DNA from: VAXT01 sp035318925 | GTDB taxonomy: Bacteria > Actinomycetota > Thermoleophilia > Gaiellales > Gaiellaceae | Reading direction: 5' to 3' | Assembly: GCA_035318925.1 (NCBI GenBank) | Contig: DATHDS010000024.1 | Coordinates: 1 to 44,272 of the forward strand | Length of the DNA: 44,272 bases | Shown: in pieces, positions 15,460 to 24,500 of the stretch | Position numbering within the stretch: position 1 is the first letter of the stretch | Layout of the letters: each line of letters starts with the position of its first letter | Made by a program: the position numbers and the translations under genes | Notes under the pieces: generated by a model | Told to the model about the DNA's origin: nothing | Databases searched by the model: none | What the model saw: only the letters and a program-made list of their open reading frames with translations

Positions 15460-15515
15460 GAAATCTTCCAGGAATCCTCACGTCGTCTTGACAAGCGGAA
15501 AGTAGTGTCGGCGCC

Positions 15516-16889
15516 ATGCGCAGGCTTGGGTCCGCGGTTGCTCTCGTCGCCACAGTTGCGATCACTTCGGCCGCCGCCGCCACGACGCCGACCGCCGGGC
15601 GGCCTCTGCTCACGTTCGAGGTTGGTCCCATCACGCGCGGTCATGCCGAACAGACCATTTACAGGGGCCTGTGCGCGACCGACCTGCGCGGACACACATT
15701 TCGAATCAGCGACCCACACGACAACGTGGGTCAGGCCTGGTCGCCGGACGGCCGATTGATTGCCTTCACCCGCAGAGACGACAATCCCGGGCAGGACCAT
15801 CTCGGTGACGTCTTCGTCACCGATGCCGCGGGGAGGGATTCCCGGAACCTCACGCGAGGGGCGGGGAGAGGATCGGGCAACGTCGTCGCATGGTCTCCCG
15901 ACGGGAGCCAGCTCATCCTTCATTGGTCCGGATTTTGGGTGGAGACCAGTTATGTAGAGAACGTTGACGGTGGAGGCTGGCACCGTCTCGGCGTCGACGG
16001 AGAGTACGTCTCGGGCGGCTCATGGTCGCCCCAGGACCGGATTCTCTTCGTCGTGTGGTCGCCACTTCGAACACAATCCGAGTGGTCGCCTTTCTGGGTC
16101 CCGGCGATCTACGTCGCCGATGCAGACGGGACACACCGGTCGAAACTCATCGATTCGGCCGCGGCCGCCGTCTGGTCTCCCGACGGCCGGCAGTTCGCCT
16201 ACCTCGCGTACAGACATCGCAATTGGGCAGGCCTCGGAGTCGCGAAGGCCGACGGCAGCGGCGCCCACCTTCTGGTCGAGGGCAGCGTCGGCCCCGCCGC
16301 GTGGTCGCCCGACGGCCGGCAACTTGCCTACTTCGGGTCGTTCGACGCTGACAGCGTCGCCCATACTCTCGAAGTGCTGCAAGCTGACGGCAGCGGGGCG
16401 CACCTTCTGGCCCAGGACGCCCAGGGCTTCCGAGGTGATGCTGCTTGGTCGCCCGACGGCAGCATGATCGCGTTTACGCGGGCACGGAGGTCGTACCGGC
16501 TCGCCGTGATCAGGCCTGACGGCACAGGCGAGCACGTTGTCCGTACCGGCGGCCTTCCGGCATTCAATCCGGTGTGGCGGCGCCCGGCACCCCTGCCCGA
16601 CCCCCGTCCCTGCGTCGTCCGCGGCACCGCACGAGCGGACATCATCCGAGGAACGAGCCGGGGCGATCTCATCTACGGCAGGGCAGGTAACGACCGGATC
16701 TACGGAAAGGGTGGGGACGACGTCCTAATCGGCGGTAGCGGCCATGATCGGCTGTACGGGGGGCGGGCCAACGATTATTTCCCTGCGAGGGACGGAGTTC
16801 GGGACGTCATCTTCGGGGGTACCGGGCACGACACACGCGCCTTCGACCCCGTCGACGTGGTGCAGTCGGCCCAACCGCGCAACTACTAG
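15516..16889 (+). CDS. Secreted PD40 beta-propeller protein with C-terminal RTX repeats
   Basis: 457 residues with a signal peptide (MRRLGSAVALVATVAITSAA, cleavage near AAATT). From about residue 70 to 350 there are six or seven propeller blades marked by AWSPDGRLIAF, VAWSPDGSQLIL, SWSPQDRILFV, VWSPDGRQFAY, AWSPDGRQLAY and AWSPDGSMIAF, the TolB/PD40 pattern. Residues about 375-430 carry RTX nonapeptides (IYGRAGNDR, IYGKGGDDVL, IGGSGHDRL), which form calcium-binding beta-rolls. In Gram-negatives RTX repeats accompany type I secretion. Here a Sec signal peptide is present and the host looks monoderm, so Sec export with extracellular folding on calcium is likely. Ligand unknown. Confidence 0.88.
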   Translation: MRRLGSAVALVATVAITSAAAATTPTAGRPLLTFEVGPITRGHAEQTIYRGLCATDLRGHTFRISDPHDNVGQAWSPDGRLIAFTRRDDNPGQDHLGDVFVTDAAGRDSRNLTRGAGRGSGNVVAWSPDGSQLILHWSGFWVETSYVENVDGGGWHRLGVDGEYVSGGSWSPQDRILFVVWSPLRTQSEWSPFWVPAIYVADADGTHRSKLIDSAAAAVWSPDGRQFAYLAYRHRNWAGLGVAKADGSGAHLLVEGSVGPAAWSPDGRQLAYFGSFDADSVAHTLEVLQADGSGAHLLAQDAQGFRGDAAWSPDGSMIAFTRARRSYRLAVIRPDGTGEHVVRTGGLPAFNPVWRRPAPLPDPRPCVVRGTARADIIRGTSRGDLIYGRAGNDRIYGKGGDDVLIGGSGHDRLYGGRANDYFPARDGVRDVIFGGTGHDTRAFDPVDVVQSAQPRNY

Positions 16890-16967
16890 GAGCCTGCGGG
16901 AGGAGCCTGCGGGCCGCAGCGCGGGCTTCGGCGGCGCAGGCGACGTCGCCTCGATCGTCACTAGCCC

Positions 16968-17007
16968 AAAAAACAGAGAGGCGGACGCTCGAAAACGCCC
17001 GCCTCTC
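16968..17007 (-). terminator. Rho-independent terminator of the peptide gene
   Basis: Reading the minus strand, a GC-rich stem GAGAGGCGG/CCGCCTCTC (16976-17007, with extra CG pairs and a short loop) is followed within two bases by a run of six T (16968-16973). It begins 38 bases past the stop of the precursor gene. Confidence 0.85.
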
Positions 17008-17045
17008 AACGCCAGACTTGGTCACCCGGCGATCGCAAGGTGTAT

Positions 17046-17261
17046 CTAGCTACCAGGGGGCAATCGACCCGGTCCCTTCGGGGACTTCGGGATCGCCGAA
17101 GTAGGTGGCGCACTTCCGGTTGCAGTGCCTGGGGACTTCACCGCAGGCTTGCCCGGCGGCATGTGCGAGGGTGGCATCGGTCCTTTGACTCCGCCCTTGA
17201 CGTCCTCGCCCTCCTCGTCGGAAAGGTCGAGATCGCGGATCTCCTTGTCCTGCTCGCTCAC
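17046..17261 (-). CDS. Double-glycine-leader, proline-rich cationic precursor peptide
   Basis: 71 residues. The start is GTG 17261 because AGGAGG lies eight bases upstream; an in-frame GTG at 17270 overlaps that Shine-Dalgarno and is unlikely. Residues 1-24 are an acidic leader ending DLDLSDEEGEDVKGG, the classic double-glycine cleavage signal for C39 peptidases, with hydrophobic Leu positions upstream of GG. The predicted 47-residue core has 14 prolines, six Lys/Arg, no acidic residue and no Cys or Trp. Short motifs recur: KGP, KSP, MPP and PPG, each twice. It has its own terminator and is divergent from a PPIase-like/C39-exporter operon. I infer an exported peptide matured by that exporter. 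Antimicrobial or signalling activity is possible but unproven. Lack of Cys argues against lanthipeptide or disulfide chemistry. Confidence 0.85.
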   Translation of the reverse strand: MSEQDKEIRDLDLSDEEGEDVKGGVKGPMPPSHMPPGKPAVKSPGTATGSAPPTSAIPKSPKGPGRLPPGS

Positions 17262-17300
17262 AAGATTCACCTCCTCATCCTCTCGAGCGTCTGTGGGGAC

Positions 17301-17328
17301 ACTACAACGCTTTAGCCGCGCGCGACAA
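17301..17328. promoter_or_regulatory. Divergent promoter region between precursor and export operon
   Basis: On the minus strand TTGTCG (17328-17323) and TGTAGT (17306-17301) are 16 bases apart and suit the precursor gene with a ~33-base leader. On the plus strand TACAAC (17303-17308) overlaps the same box and could serve the operon. The motifs match consensus only moderately. Confidence 0.4.
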
Positions 17329-17350
17329 CACCGCGACCTTTTTTGGGGGC

Positions 17351-18391
17351 ATGAGCATTGACGAAAAGCATCAAACAGGGGGACAATCGTTGCTTAGCTT
17401 GGTGCAACCTGACAGCGCTATTCGATCGGCGAGGCCGGCTGTGAGCGCGGCGCCGCGATCCGTCCTCGAGCGGCCCGTGTTCTCGATCGCCGGCCGTATC
17501 TACCGCTGGCAGGACGTCCTCGAGGCGGGTTGCCACTGGGGTGACCTCGACGCTCTCGAACGGCAGGCTGCGGAGGGCATCGCCGCCCTGGATCGTTTTC
17601 CGGTCGGCGAGGCCGACGTCGAGGCCGAGGACGAGCGCTATCGCCACGAGCACAAGCTGCTCGCGGCCGAGGACATGGAGGCGTGGCTCGCGCGCTGGGA
17701 GCTCGCGCACGCGGATTGGCTCGAGTACTGTCGCCGCGCGCTGGCCCGAGCGGGGCTCGACGGTCGGCTCGAGGAGTCGATCGCCTCATATCCGCCGGAT
17801 CCGGGTCGTGTCGCCGACGCCCTCTGGCCGGAGACGGTCTGCTCGGGAGCGCTGGGCGAATGGGCCTGGAAGCTCGCCGGCCAGCTCGCCTCCGCCGATG
17901 CCGTGGGGGTCTTGCCGGGTAGCTCGCTTGGCGAGGTCGAGGAGGCCTCGGAGGAACGCTCGAGACGTTTGCTGACGCCGGAGGCGACGGCAAGGGCTCT
18001 CGAGACGCGCCGCTCGGAGTGGGTCCAGGTCGAGTGCACCGTTCTCGAGCTCCGTGATGAAGGGATGGCCCGGGAAGCGGCGCTCTGCGTCGCCGAGGAA
18101 GGCATGTCGCTGCCCGAGATCGCCGTCAGAGCCGGCGTCCAGGTCGTCGAGCGAACCCTGTCGCTCGAGGAGGCTGCGCCCGAGCTCGCGCAGCCGCTCC
18201 TCGGCGCTACCGCTGGCGACGTCGTCGGCCCGGTCGCGATCGGTGACGTGTTCGTGTTCGCGGCCGTTCGCGACAAGCGCGTCCCGACGCTCGATGACCC
18301 GTTGGTGCAGACTCGGGTGCGGGAGGAGGTGCGACGGCGTGCGATCGACACAGAGATCGGAGAGCGGATCCGGTGGCATGAACGGCCCTGA
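17351..18391 (+). CDS. Parvulin-related (PpiC/SurA-like) peptide maturation protein
   Basis: 346 residues, ATG start with weak ribosome-binding sequence. No signal peptide or membrane segment, so it is probably cytoplasmic. The N-terminal ~130 residues are helical and acidic, in the style of SurA/PrsA chaperone arms. The C-terminal ~90 residues follow the final half of a parvulin domain: ELAQPLLGATAGDVVGPVAI, then DVFVFAAVRDKRVPTLDDP. The start of the PPIase fold is poorly recognisable, so catalysis is uncertain and it may act as a prolyl-binding chaperone. Its last 14 bases overlap the exporter gene. PpiC-like proteins are, to my knowledge, associated with some peptide maturation loci. A proline-handling protein beside a 30 percent proline peptide is a striking match. 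Confidence 0.7.
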   Translation: MSIDEKHQTGGQSLLSLVQPDSAIRSARPAVSAAPRSVLERPVFSIAGRIYRWQDVLEAGCHWGDLDALERQAAEGIAALDRFPVGEADVEAEDERYRHEHKLLAAEDMEAWLARWELAHADWLEYCRRALARAGLDGRLEESIASYPPDPGRVADALWPETVCSGALGEWAWKLAGQLASADAVGVLPGSSLGEVEEASEERSRRLLTPEATARALETRRSEWVQVECTVLELRDEGMAREAALCVAEEGMSLPEIAVRAGVQVVERTLSLEEAAPELAQPLLGATAGDVVGPVAIGDVFVFAAVRDKRVPTLDDPLVQTRVREEVRRRAIDTEIGERIRWHERP

Positions 18392-21300
18392 GACCTTGCG
18401 GCTAGACGGCGCCGCGGCGGTCCTCGCCGAGCTGCCGATGTTGAGGGCGCTGCCCGAAGACGCGCGCAGGCTCGTCGTCGAGAGCTTCGAGCCCGAGTCG
18501 TTCGACTTCGGAAGCTCGATCGTGGAGGAGGGGGAGCCGGGCGACGCCCTCTACGTCGTCGTCTCCGGCACCGCACGAGTCCTCAAGCGCAAGGGGGACG
18601 GCGACGAGGTCTCGATCGAGATGCTCGGCCCGGGCGACGTCTTCGGCGAGATGGCATTGCTCGAGGGGATACCGCGTACCGCGACCGTCCGCGCGAACAG
18701 CGCCGTCGATGCACTCAGGCTCGACGGGACCGTCTTCCGGGCGCTCGTTCGGCTGAAGCCCGAGATCAAGGAGCACTTCGAGCGCGAGGCCGAGCGCGGC
18801 CGCCTGCGCTACCTCTTCCGCCTCTCGTCCGACCTCTCTCGCATCCGGGCGGAGACTCTCGACGAGCTGATCGACGCTCTGGAGCGGGTCACGGTCGCCA
18901 AGGGAGACGTCGTCATCCGGCAGGGCGAGCGCGCGAGCCGGATGTACTTCGTCGAGAGCGGCCGGTTGCGGGTGGTCTGGGAGAGCGAGGAACGCGCCCG
19001 GGGCGACATCGACTACAAGCGGCGCGGCGACTTCTTCGGAGAGCACTCGCTGCTCCGCGGCACGGCGACGGCAAGCGTCGAGGCGGTCACCCCGGCGACC
19101 CTGCTCGCGCTCGGGGAGAGCGACTTCAGGCGGCTCGCCGAGCTAGACGACGTGTTCCGCGCCGTGTTCGAGGAGCAGATCGCCAGGTACGACTTCAGGT
19201 TCGTCGCCCGCGTACCGCTCGACTTCGCCGACGAGCTCCTGCCGACGGATTGGTCGACGCCGGAGATCGTTGGCCTGGACCAGGTCGACGAGGTTCGCGA
19301 AGCCCCGCAGACGGACGAGCAGGTGGGCGAGGAGTGGGCAGGCGAGGAGATCGGTGCCCCACGCGGGCGGATCCGGAAGTTTCCCCACGTTTGGCAGATC
19401 GACGAGATGGACTGCGGCGCAGCCTGCCTGGCGATGGTCTGCCGTCACTTCGGGCGGGCGGTCAGCCTGACGCACATCCGCCGGGTCGTCCACATGGGCG
19501 TCGACGGCACGAGCCTGACCGGGATCGCTGCCGGCGCCGAGTCGGTCGGTCTGCGCGTTCGCGCCGTGAAGGCCTCGAAGTCGCGTCTCGACGAGCTGCC
19601 GCTCCCGGCCGTCTGCCACTTCGAAGGAAACCACTGGGTCGTGCTCTTCGACACGGACGGCCGGCGCGTGCGCCTGGCCGACCCCGCACGCGGTCTCGTT
19701 CGCATGAAGCGTTCGGAATTCGAGAAGAAGTGGTCCGGATACGCCGGGCTTCTGGCCTACGGGCCGGGGCTCGAGGAGGCACCGGTCGGCGAGCCAAAGG
19801 TGCTGTGGCTTTGGCAGTTCTTCCGCCCGTTCTGGCGCACGCTCGCCCTCGCCGCCCTCCTGTCCCTGATCGCCGCGGTCCTCCAGATGTCGCTGCCCGT
19901 CTTCACGCAGGTGATCTTCGACAGGCTCGTTAAGGGGACGCTCCATACGAGTTTCCTCTACCTGCTGCTGGCCGGCATGAGCGGCGTTCTGGTCTTGATG
20001 CTCGGGGCGAATCTCCTCCAGCGCTACGTGCTGAGCCGCGCCGCTGTCACCCTCGACCGGAGGACGCTCGACTTCCTGACCGGGAGGCTGCTCGCCCTGC
20101 CCATGCGCTACTTCCACTCGCGCCGGACGGGCGACATCCAGCGCCGCCTCGCCGGCATGCGCGAAGTCCGGTCGACGGTGGTCATCCAGGGGGTCAACGG
20201 GCTGACGTCGCTCGCCACGTTCGGCGTCGCGCTTGCGGTGATGGTCCACTACGACCTGCTCCTGACGCTCGTGTTCCTGGCCACAGCGCCGGCCTACGCC
20301 GGACTGATGCGCTTCTCCCAGAAGCGCCTGCGCCCGATGTTCGACAGCCTCGAGGATGCGTTCGGACGCTACAACTCGCATCAGATCGACGCCATCAAAG
20401 GGATCGAAACCGTCAAGGCCGTCGGCGCCGAGCATGCGTTCCGCAGGCGGATGCTCACCCAGTTCACGAACCTCGCCCACCGCATCTTTCGAGCGGACTT
20501 GACGATCATGTCCTACGAGGCGGTGGTCCAGATCGTCACCCTGGTCACGATCGTCCTCTTCCTCTTCGTGGGCTCGCTCCGCGTGATCGACCACGCGATG
20601 ACGATCGGCGAGCTCGTCGCGTTCAACGCGCTCGTGCTGATGGCGAACGGCCCGCTGATCGTCCTGCTCGACATCTGGGACGACCTCCAGTACGGCAAGG
20701 TCTTGCTCAACCGTCTGAACGACATCGTCGAGCACGAGCCGGAGCAGGGCGCCAACGGCTCCGCGCTCGCGCCGGTTCGGACGATCGAAGGGCGGGTCGA
20801 GCTGAAGAACGTCGGCTTCCGGTATTCGCCGGTCTCGCCACCCGTGCTGGAGGGGATCACGCTCAGTGTCGAGCCGGGCACGATGGTGGCGATCGTGGGC
20901 CGGAGCGGCTCGGGGAAGACGACGCTCGTCCGCTGCCTCTCCGGTCTGCTCGAGCCGACATCCGGCGTGATCAGCTACGACCGCGTCGACATGCGCACGC
21001 TCCGGTATCGCGAGCTGCGGCGCCAGATCGGCTACGTTCTTCAGGACAGCTATCTGTTCGACGACACGATCGCGCGCAACATCGCCTTCGGTGATGAGGA
21101 GCCAGACATGGAACAGGTGGAGTGGGCCGCCCGGGTTGCGAACGCCCACGAGTTCGTCAATCGGCTCCAGCTCGGCTACAAGACGAAGATCGGCGAGTCG
21201 GGCATGCTGCTCTCCGGAGGACAGCGTCAGCGGATCGCGATCGCACGTGCCCTGTACCTGAAGCCGCCGGTCCTGGTCTTCGACGAGGCGACGAGCGCCC

Positions 21301-21518
21301 TTGACACCGAATCGGAGCGGGCCGTCCAGGCGAACGTCGACCAGGTCTTTCAGGGACGGACGTCGTTCGTGATCGCGCACCGGCTGAGCACGATCCGCGA
21401 CGCCGACGTCATCGTCGTGCTCGAGAAGGGGCGCCTTGCCGAGCAGGGCTCTCACGAGGAGCTGATGAAGCGCGAGGGGATGTACTACTACCTGGTGAGC
21501 CAGCAGCTCGCGCTGTGA
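18378..21518 (+). CDS. Peptidase-containing ABC exporter with two N-terminal cNMP-binding domains
   Basis: 1046 residues; ATG 18378 overlaps the PPIase-like gene. Domains in order: cNMP-binding 1 (about 20-130) with an intact phosphate cassette GEMALLEGIPRTATV including Arg100; cNMP-binding 2 (about 145-265) whose cassette GEHSLLRGTATASV lacks that Arg; a Glu-rich linker; C39 peptidase (about 335-465) with Gln340, Cys346 (DEMDCGAACL), His419 (EGNHWVV) and Asp435 (LADPARG); six-helix membrane domain (about 485-770); ABC ATPase with Walker A GRSGSGKTTL, signature LSGGQRQR, Walker B VLVFDEAT and H-loop AHRLST. It should cut double-glycine leaders and export the core, so the divergent precursor is the obvious substrate. 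No HlyD-type adaptor is present, as suits a monoderm. The cNMP domains suggest ligand gating. Similar fusions exist in cyanobacteria as far as I recall. Confidence 0.93.
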   Translation: MNGPETLRLDGAAAVLAELPMLRALPEDARRLVVESFEPESFDFGSSIVEEGEPGDALYVVVSGTARVLKRKGDGDEVSIEMLGPGDVFGEMALLEGIPRTATVRANSAVDALRLDGTVFRALVRLKPEIKEHFEREAERGRLRYLFRLSSDLSRIRAETLDELIDALERVTVAKGDVVIRQGERASRMYFVESGRLRVVWESEERARGDIDYKRRGDFFGEHSLLRGTATASVEAVTPATLLALGESDFRRLAELDDVFRAVFEEQIARYDFRFVARVPLDFADELLPTDWSTPEIVGLDQVDEVREAPQTDEQVGEEWAGEEIGAPRGRIRKFPHVWQIDEMDCGAACLAMVCRHFGRAVSLTHIRRVVHMGVDGTSLTGIAAGAESVGLRVRAVKASKSRLDELPLPAVCHFEGNHWVVLFDTDGRRVRLADPARGLVRMKRSEFEKKWSGYAGLLAYGPGLEEAPVGEPKVLWLWQFFRPFWRTLALAALLSLIAAVLQMSLPVFTQVIFDRLVKGTLHTSFLYLLLAGMSGVLVLMLGANLLQRYVLSRAAVTLDRRTLDFLTGRLLALPMRYFHSRRTGDIQRRLAGMREVRSTVVIQGVNGLTSLATFGVALAVMVHYDLLLTLVFLATAPAYAGLMRFSQKRLRPMFDSLEDAFGRYNSHQIDAIKGIETVKAVGAEHAFRRRMLTQFTNLAHRIFRADLTIMSYEAVVQIVTLVTIVLFLFVGSLRVIDHAMTIGELVAFNALVLMANGPLIVLLDIWDDLQYGKVLLNRLNDIVEHEPEQGANGSALAPVRTIEGRVELKNVGFRYSPVSPPVLEGITLSVEPGTMVAIVGRSGSGKTTLVRCLSGLLEPTSGVISYDRVDMRTLRYRELRRQIGYVLQDSYLFDDTIARNIAFGDEEPDMEQVEWAARVANAHEFVNRLQLGYKTKIGESGMLLSGGQRQRIAIARALYLKPPVLVFDEATSALDTESERAVQANVDQVFQGRTSFVIAHRLSTIRDADVIVVLEKGRLAEQGSHEELMKREGMYYYLVSQQLAL

Positions 21519-21524
21519 GACCCG

Positions 21525-24500
21525 ATGCCTGAGCTCCCGACCGGCACCGTCACCCTCCTCTTCACGGACATCGACGGCTCGACCAAGCTGCTCCAGGCGC
21601 TGGGCCCCAAGCGTTACGTCGGTGCGCTCGACGCACACCGGCGGCTCTTGCGCGAGGCCTGCGCGGCTCACGGCGGGGTCGAGGTCGAGATGCAGGGCGA
21701 CAGCTTCCACTTCGCCTTCGGAAGCGCGCGCGCGGCAGCCGAGGCCGCCGCCGCCGCCCAGCGCGCGCACGCCGGCCACGAGTGGCCGGGCGAGCCGGTC
21801 CGCGTCCGGATCGGTCTCCATACGGGCGAGCCCGTCGCCCACGGCGAGCTCTTCGCCGGCCTCGACGTCCATCGCGCCGCGCGCATCATGGGCACGGCCG
21901 AGGGCGGCGAGGTGCTCGTCTCGCAGACGACACGCGACCTGCTCGCCGGCGAGTTCGAGCTGCGCGACCTCGGCGAGCGCCAGCTCAAGGACCTGAGCGC
22001 GCCCGAGCGGATCTACGCGCTCGTCGTTGAGGACGGCCGGCCGGTCGAGCCGGCGGAGCCTGTGCGCGAGGAGCGAAAGCTCGTCTCCGTCCTCGTCGCC
22101 GAGCTCGTCGGGCTCAGCGCCTCCGACCCGGAGGATTTCCGAGCGAGCCTGGAGCCCTTCCAGGCCCGCGCCCAGAAGGAGATCGAGCGCTTCGGCGGCA
22201 GCGTCGAGAAGCTCGTCGGCGAGGAGGTGATGGCGTTCTTTGGGATCCCGCTTGCCCACGATGACGACCCCGAGCGGGCAGTGCGGGCGGGGCTTGCGAT
22301 CCGCGAGACGATCCGGGAGGACGCGGAGGACCTCCAGGTGTGCATCGGGATCACGACCGGCGAAGCGCTCGCCCGACTAGGCGCCCGCACCGAGACGGGC
22401 GACCTGAGCGCCTCCGGCGACGTGATCAACGCGGCCGCGAGGCTCCAAGCTGCGGCGGGAGCCGATGCGATCCTGGTCGACGAGACGACCTATCGCGCGA
22501 CCGAACGAGCGATCGACTACGGGGAGGCGACCTCCGTGCAGCTGAAAGTCACGGCGGAGTCTCAGCCGGCCTGGGAGGCCCTTGCGGTGCACCTGGGCCT
22601 GGACATTCGCCAGCTCGGGCCGCTCGTCGGCAGGGATCGCGACCTGGCGTCCCTCGTCGCCGCTGTCACCCGCGTGCGCGAGGAGCGCGAGCCGCAGCTC
22701 GTCACGCTCGTCGGCGTGCCGGGGATCGGCAAGAGCCGGCTCGTTTTCGAGCTCTTCGGAGCCCTCGAGCAAGAACCGGAACTGTTCAGCTGGCTCCAGG
22801 GGCGCAGCCTGCCCTACGGGGAGGGCGTCAGCTTCTGGGCGCTGGCCGAGATCGTGAAAGATCAGGCGGGGATTCTCGAGAGCGACGATGCCGAGAGCTC
22901 GGCGACCAAGCTGCTTGACGCGATCGAGTCGCATGTCGCCGATCCGACCGAGGTCGTGTGGCTCGAGCGGCACCTCCGCCCGCTCGTCGGCCTCCAGGCC
23001 GACCAGGAGCTTTCGGGCAGCCGTGAGGAGGCTTTCGCCGCCTGGCGCCGCTTTCTCGAGGTGCTTGCCGAGCCCCGCCCGCTGGTCGCGGTCTTCGAGG
23101 ACCTGCACTTCGCCGACGAAGGACTGCTCGACTTCGTCGACCACCTGGTCGAGTGGGCAAGCGGGGTGCCGCTGCTCGTGCTCTGCACCGCCCGCCCCGA
23201 GCTCATCGCCCGTCGGGAGGCTTGGGGAGGCGGCAAGGTGAACTCGACGACCATCTCTCTCCCGCCGCTCTCCGACGACGAGACGGCGCATCTCGTGCAC
23301 GCGCTCCTCGAGCAGCCCCTGCTTGACGCCGAGTTCCAGTCGACGCTGATCTCGCGCGCGGGGGGAAACCCGCTCTATGCCGAGGAGTTCGCCCGCCTGG
23401 TCGGGGAGGGCAGGCAGGTGGAGGAGCTACCGGAGAGCGTCCAGGGGATCATCGCCGCCCGCCTCGACGCTCTTCCGGAGGACGAGAAGGAGCTGATCCA
23501 GGACGCGGCCGTGCTCGGCAAGGTCTTCTGGCTCGGAGCGCTGACCCAGATGGCCGGACACGAGCGCGGCGGAGCGGAGCGGGGCTTGCACGCGCTTGAG
23601 CGCAAGGAGTTCCTCCGCCGGGAACGCAGCTCGTCTGTTGCCGGCGAAAGCGAGTACTCCTTCGGCCATCTGCTCGTCCGCGACGTCGCCTACGGCCAGA
23701 TCCCGCGCGCGCGGCGAGCCGACAAGCATCGTCTCGCGGCGGAGTGGATCGAGGCACTCGGACGGCCCGACGACCAGGCGGAGCTGGTCGTCCACCATTA
23801 CCTCGCCGCTCTCGAGCTCGCCCGCGCCGCCCGGCAGCCGCTCGACGAGCTTGAGACGTCCGCCCGCCTGGCGCTCCGGGACGCCGGCGAGCACGCGGAG
23901 GCGCTGAACGCCTTCATACCGGCGAGGGGCTACTTCCAGGCCGCGCTCGAGCTCTGGCCGCTCGACGATTCCGAGCGGCCGCGGCTCCTCTTCGCCTACG
24001 GGAAGACGCTCGTGATCACCGAGCAGTCAGGCGACGAGGTGCTGCGCGAGGCCAGCGACGCCCTCCACACGGTCGGCGATCGCGAGACGGCGGCCGAGGC
24101 GGAGGTGCTGCTCGCCGAGCTCGCGTTGTACCGGGGAGATCGCGCGTACGCCGACGAGCTCCTGCATCGCGTCGCCGGGCTCATCCAGGGCGCCGGCGAT
24201 TCGCGATCGAAGGCGCTCGTCCTCAGCAGCCTCTCCCGCTTCCGCATGCTCGCCGACGAGTACCAGGAGGCGATCCTGCTCGGCCGCCAGGCACTCGAGC
24301 TCGCCGAGCGGTTCGGGCTCGAGGAGATCCGCGCGCACGCACTCGACAACGTCGGCGTTGCCAGGGTGAACCTGGGAGATGCCGGCGGAATCGCCGACCT
24401 CGAGCGCAGCATCGAGATCGCGCTCGCCGCAAGCTCGAGGGAGTGCGTGCGGGCGTACATGAACCTCGGCCAGGCCTTCTGGGTGCTCGGCGACCGACGT

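Noticed and set aside
15487..15492. TTGACA as the -35 box of the beta-propeller gene
   Set aside because: No acceptable -10 hexamer at 16-18 bases spacing before the ATG, so it is not listed as a promoter.
16725..17025. Possible second precursor peptide in minus-strand frames before the terminator
   Set aside because: Frames lack an acidic GG leader and a ribosome-binding site, and overlap the terminator and the RTX gene end.
17261..17270. Upstream GTG at 17270 as the precursor start
   Set aside because: It overlaps the AGGAGG Shine-Dalgarno; GTG 17261 has ideal eight-base spacing.
19143..22259. Very long open frame antisense to the exporter and cyclase genes
   Set aside because: A codon-bias shadow in high-GC DNA: charged low-complexity sequence, with all real domain motifs on the plus strand.
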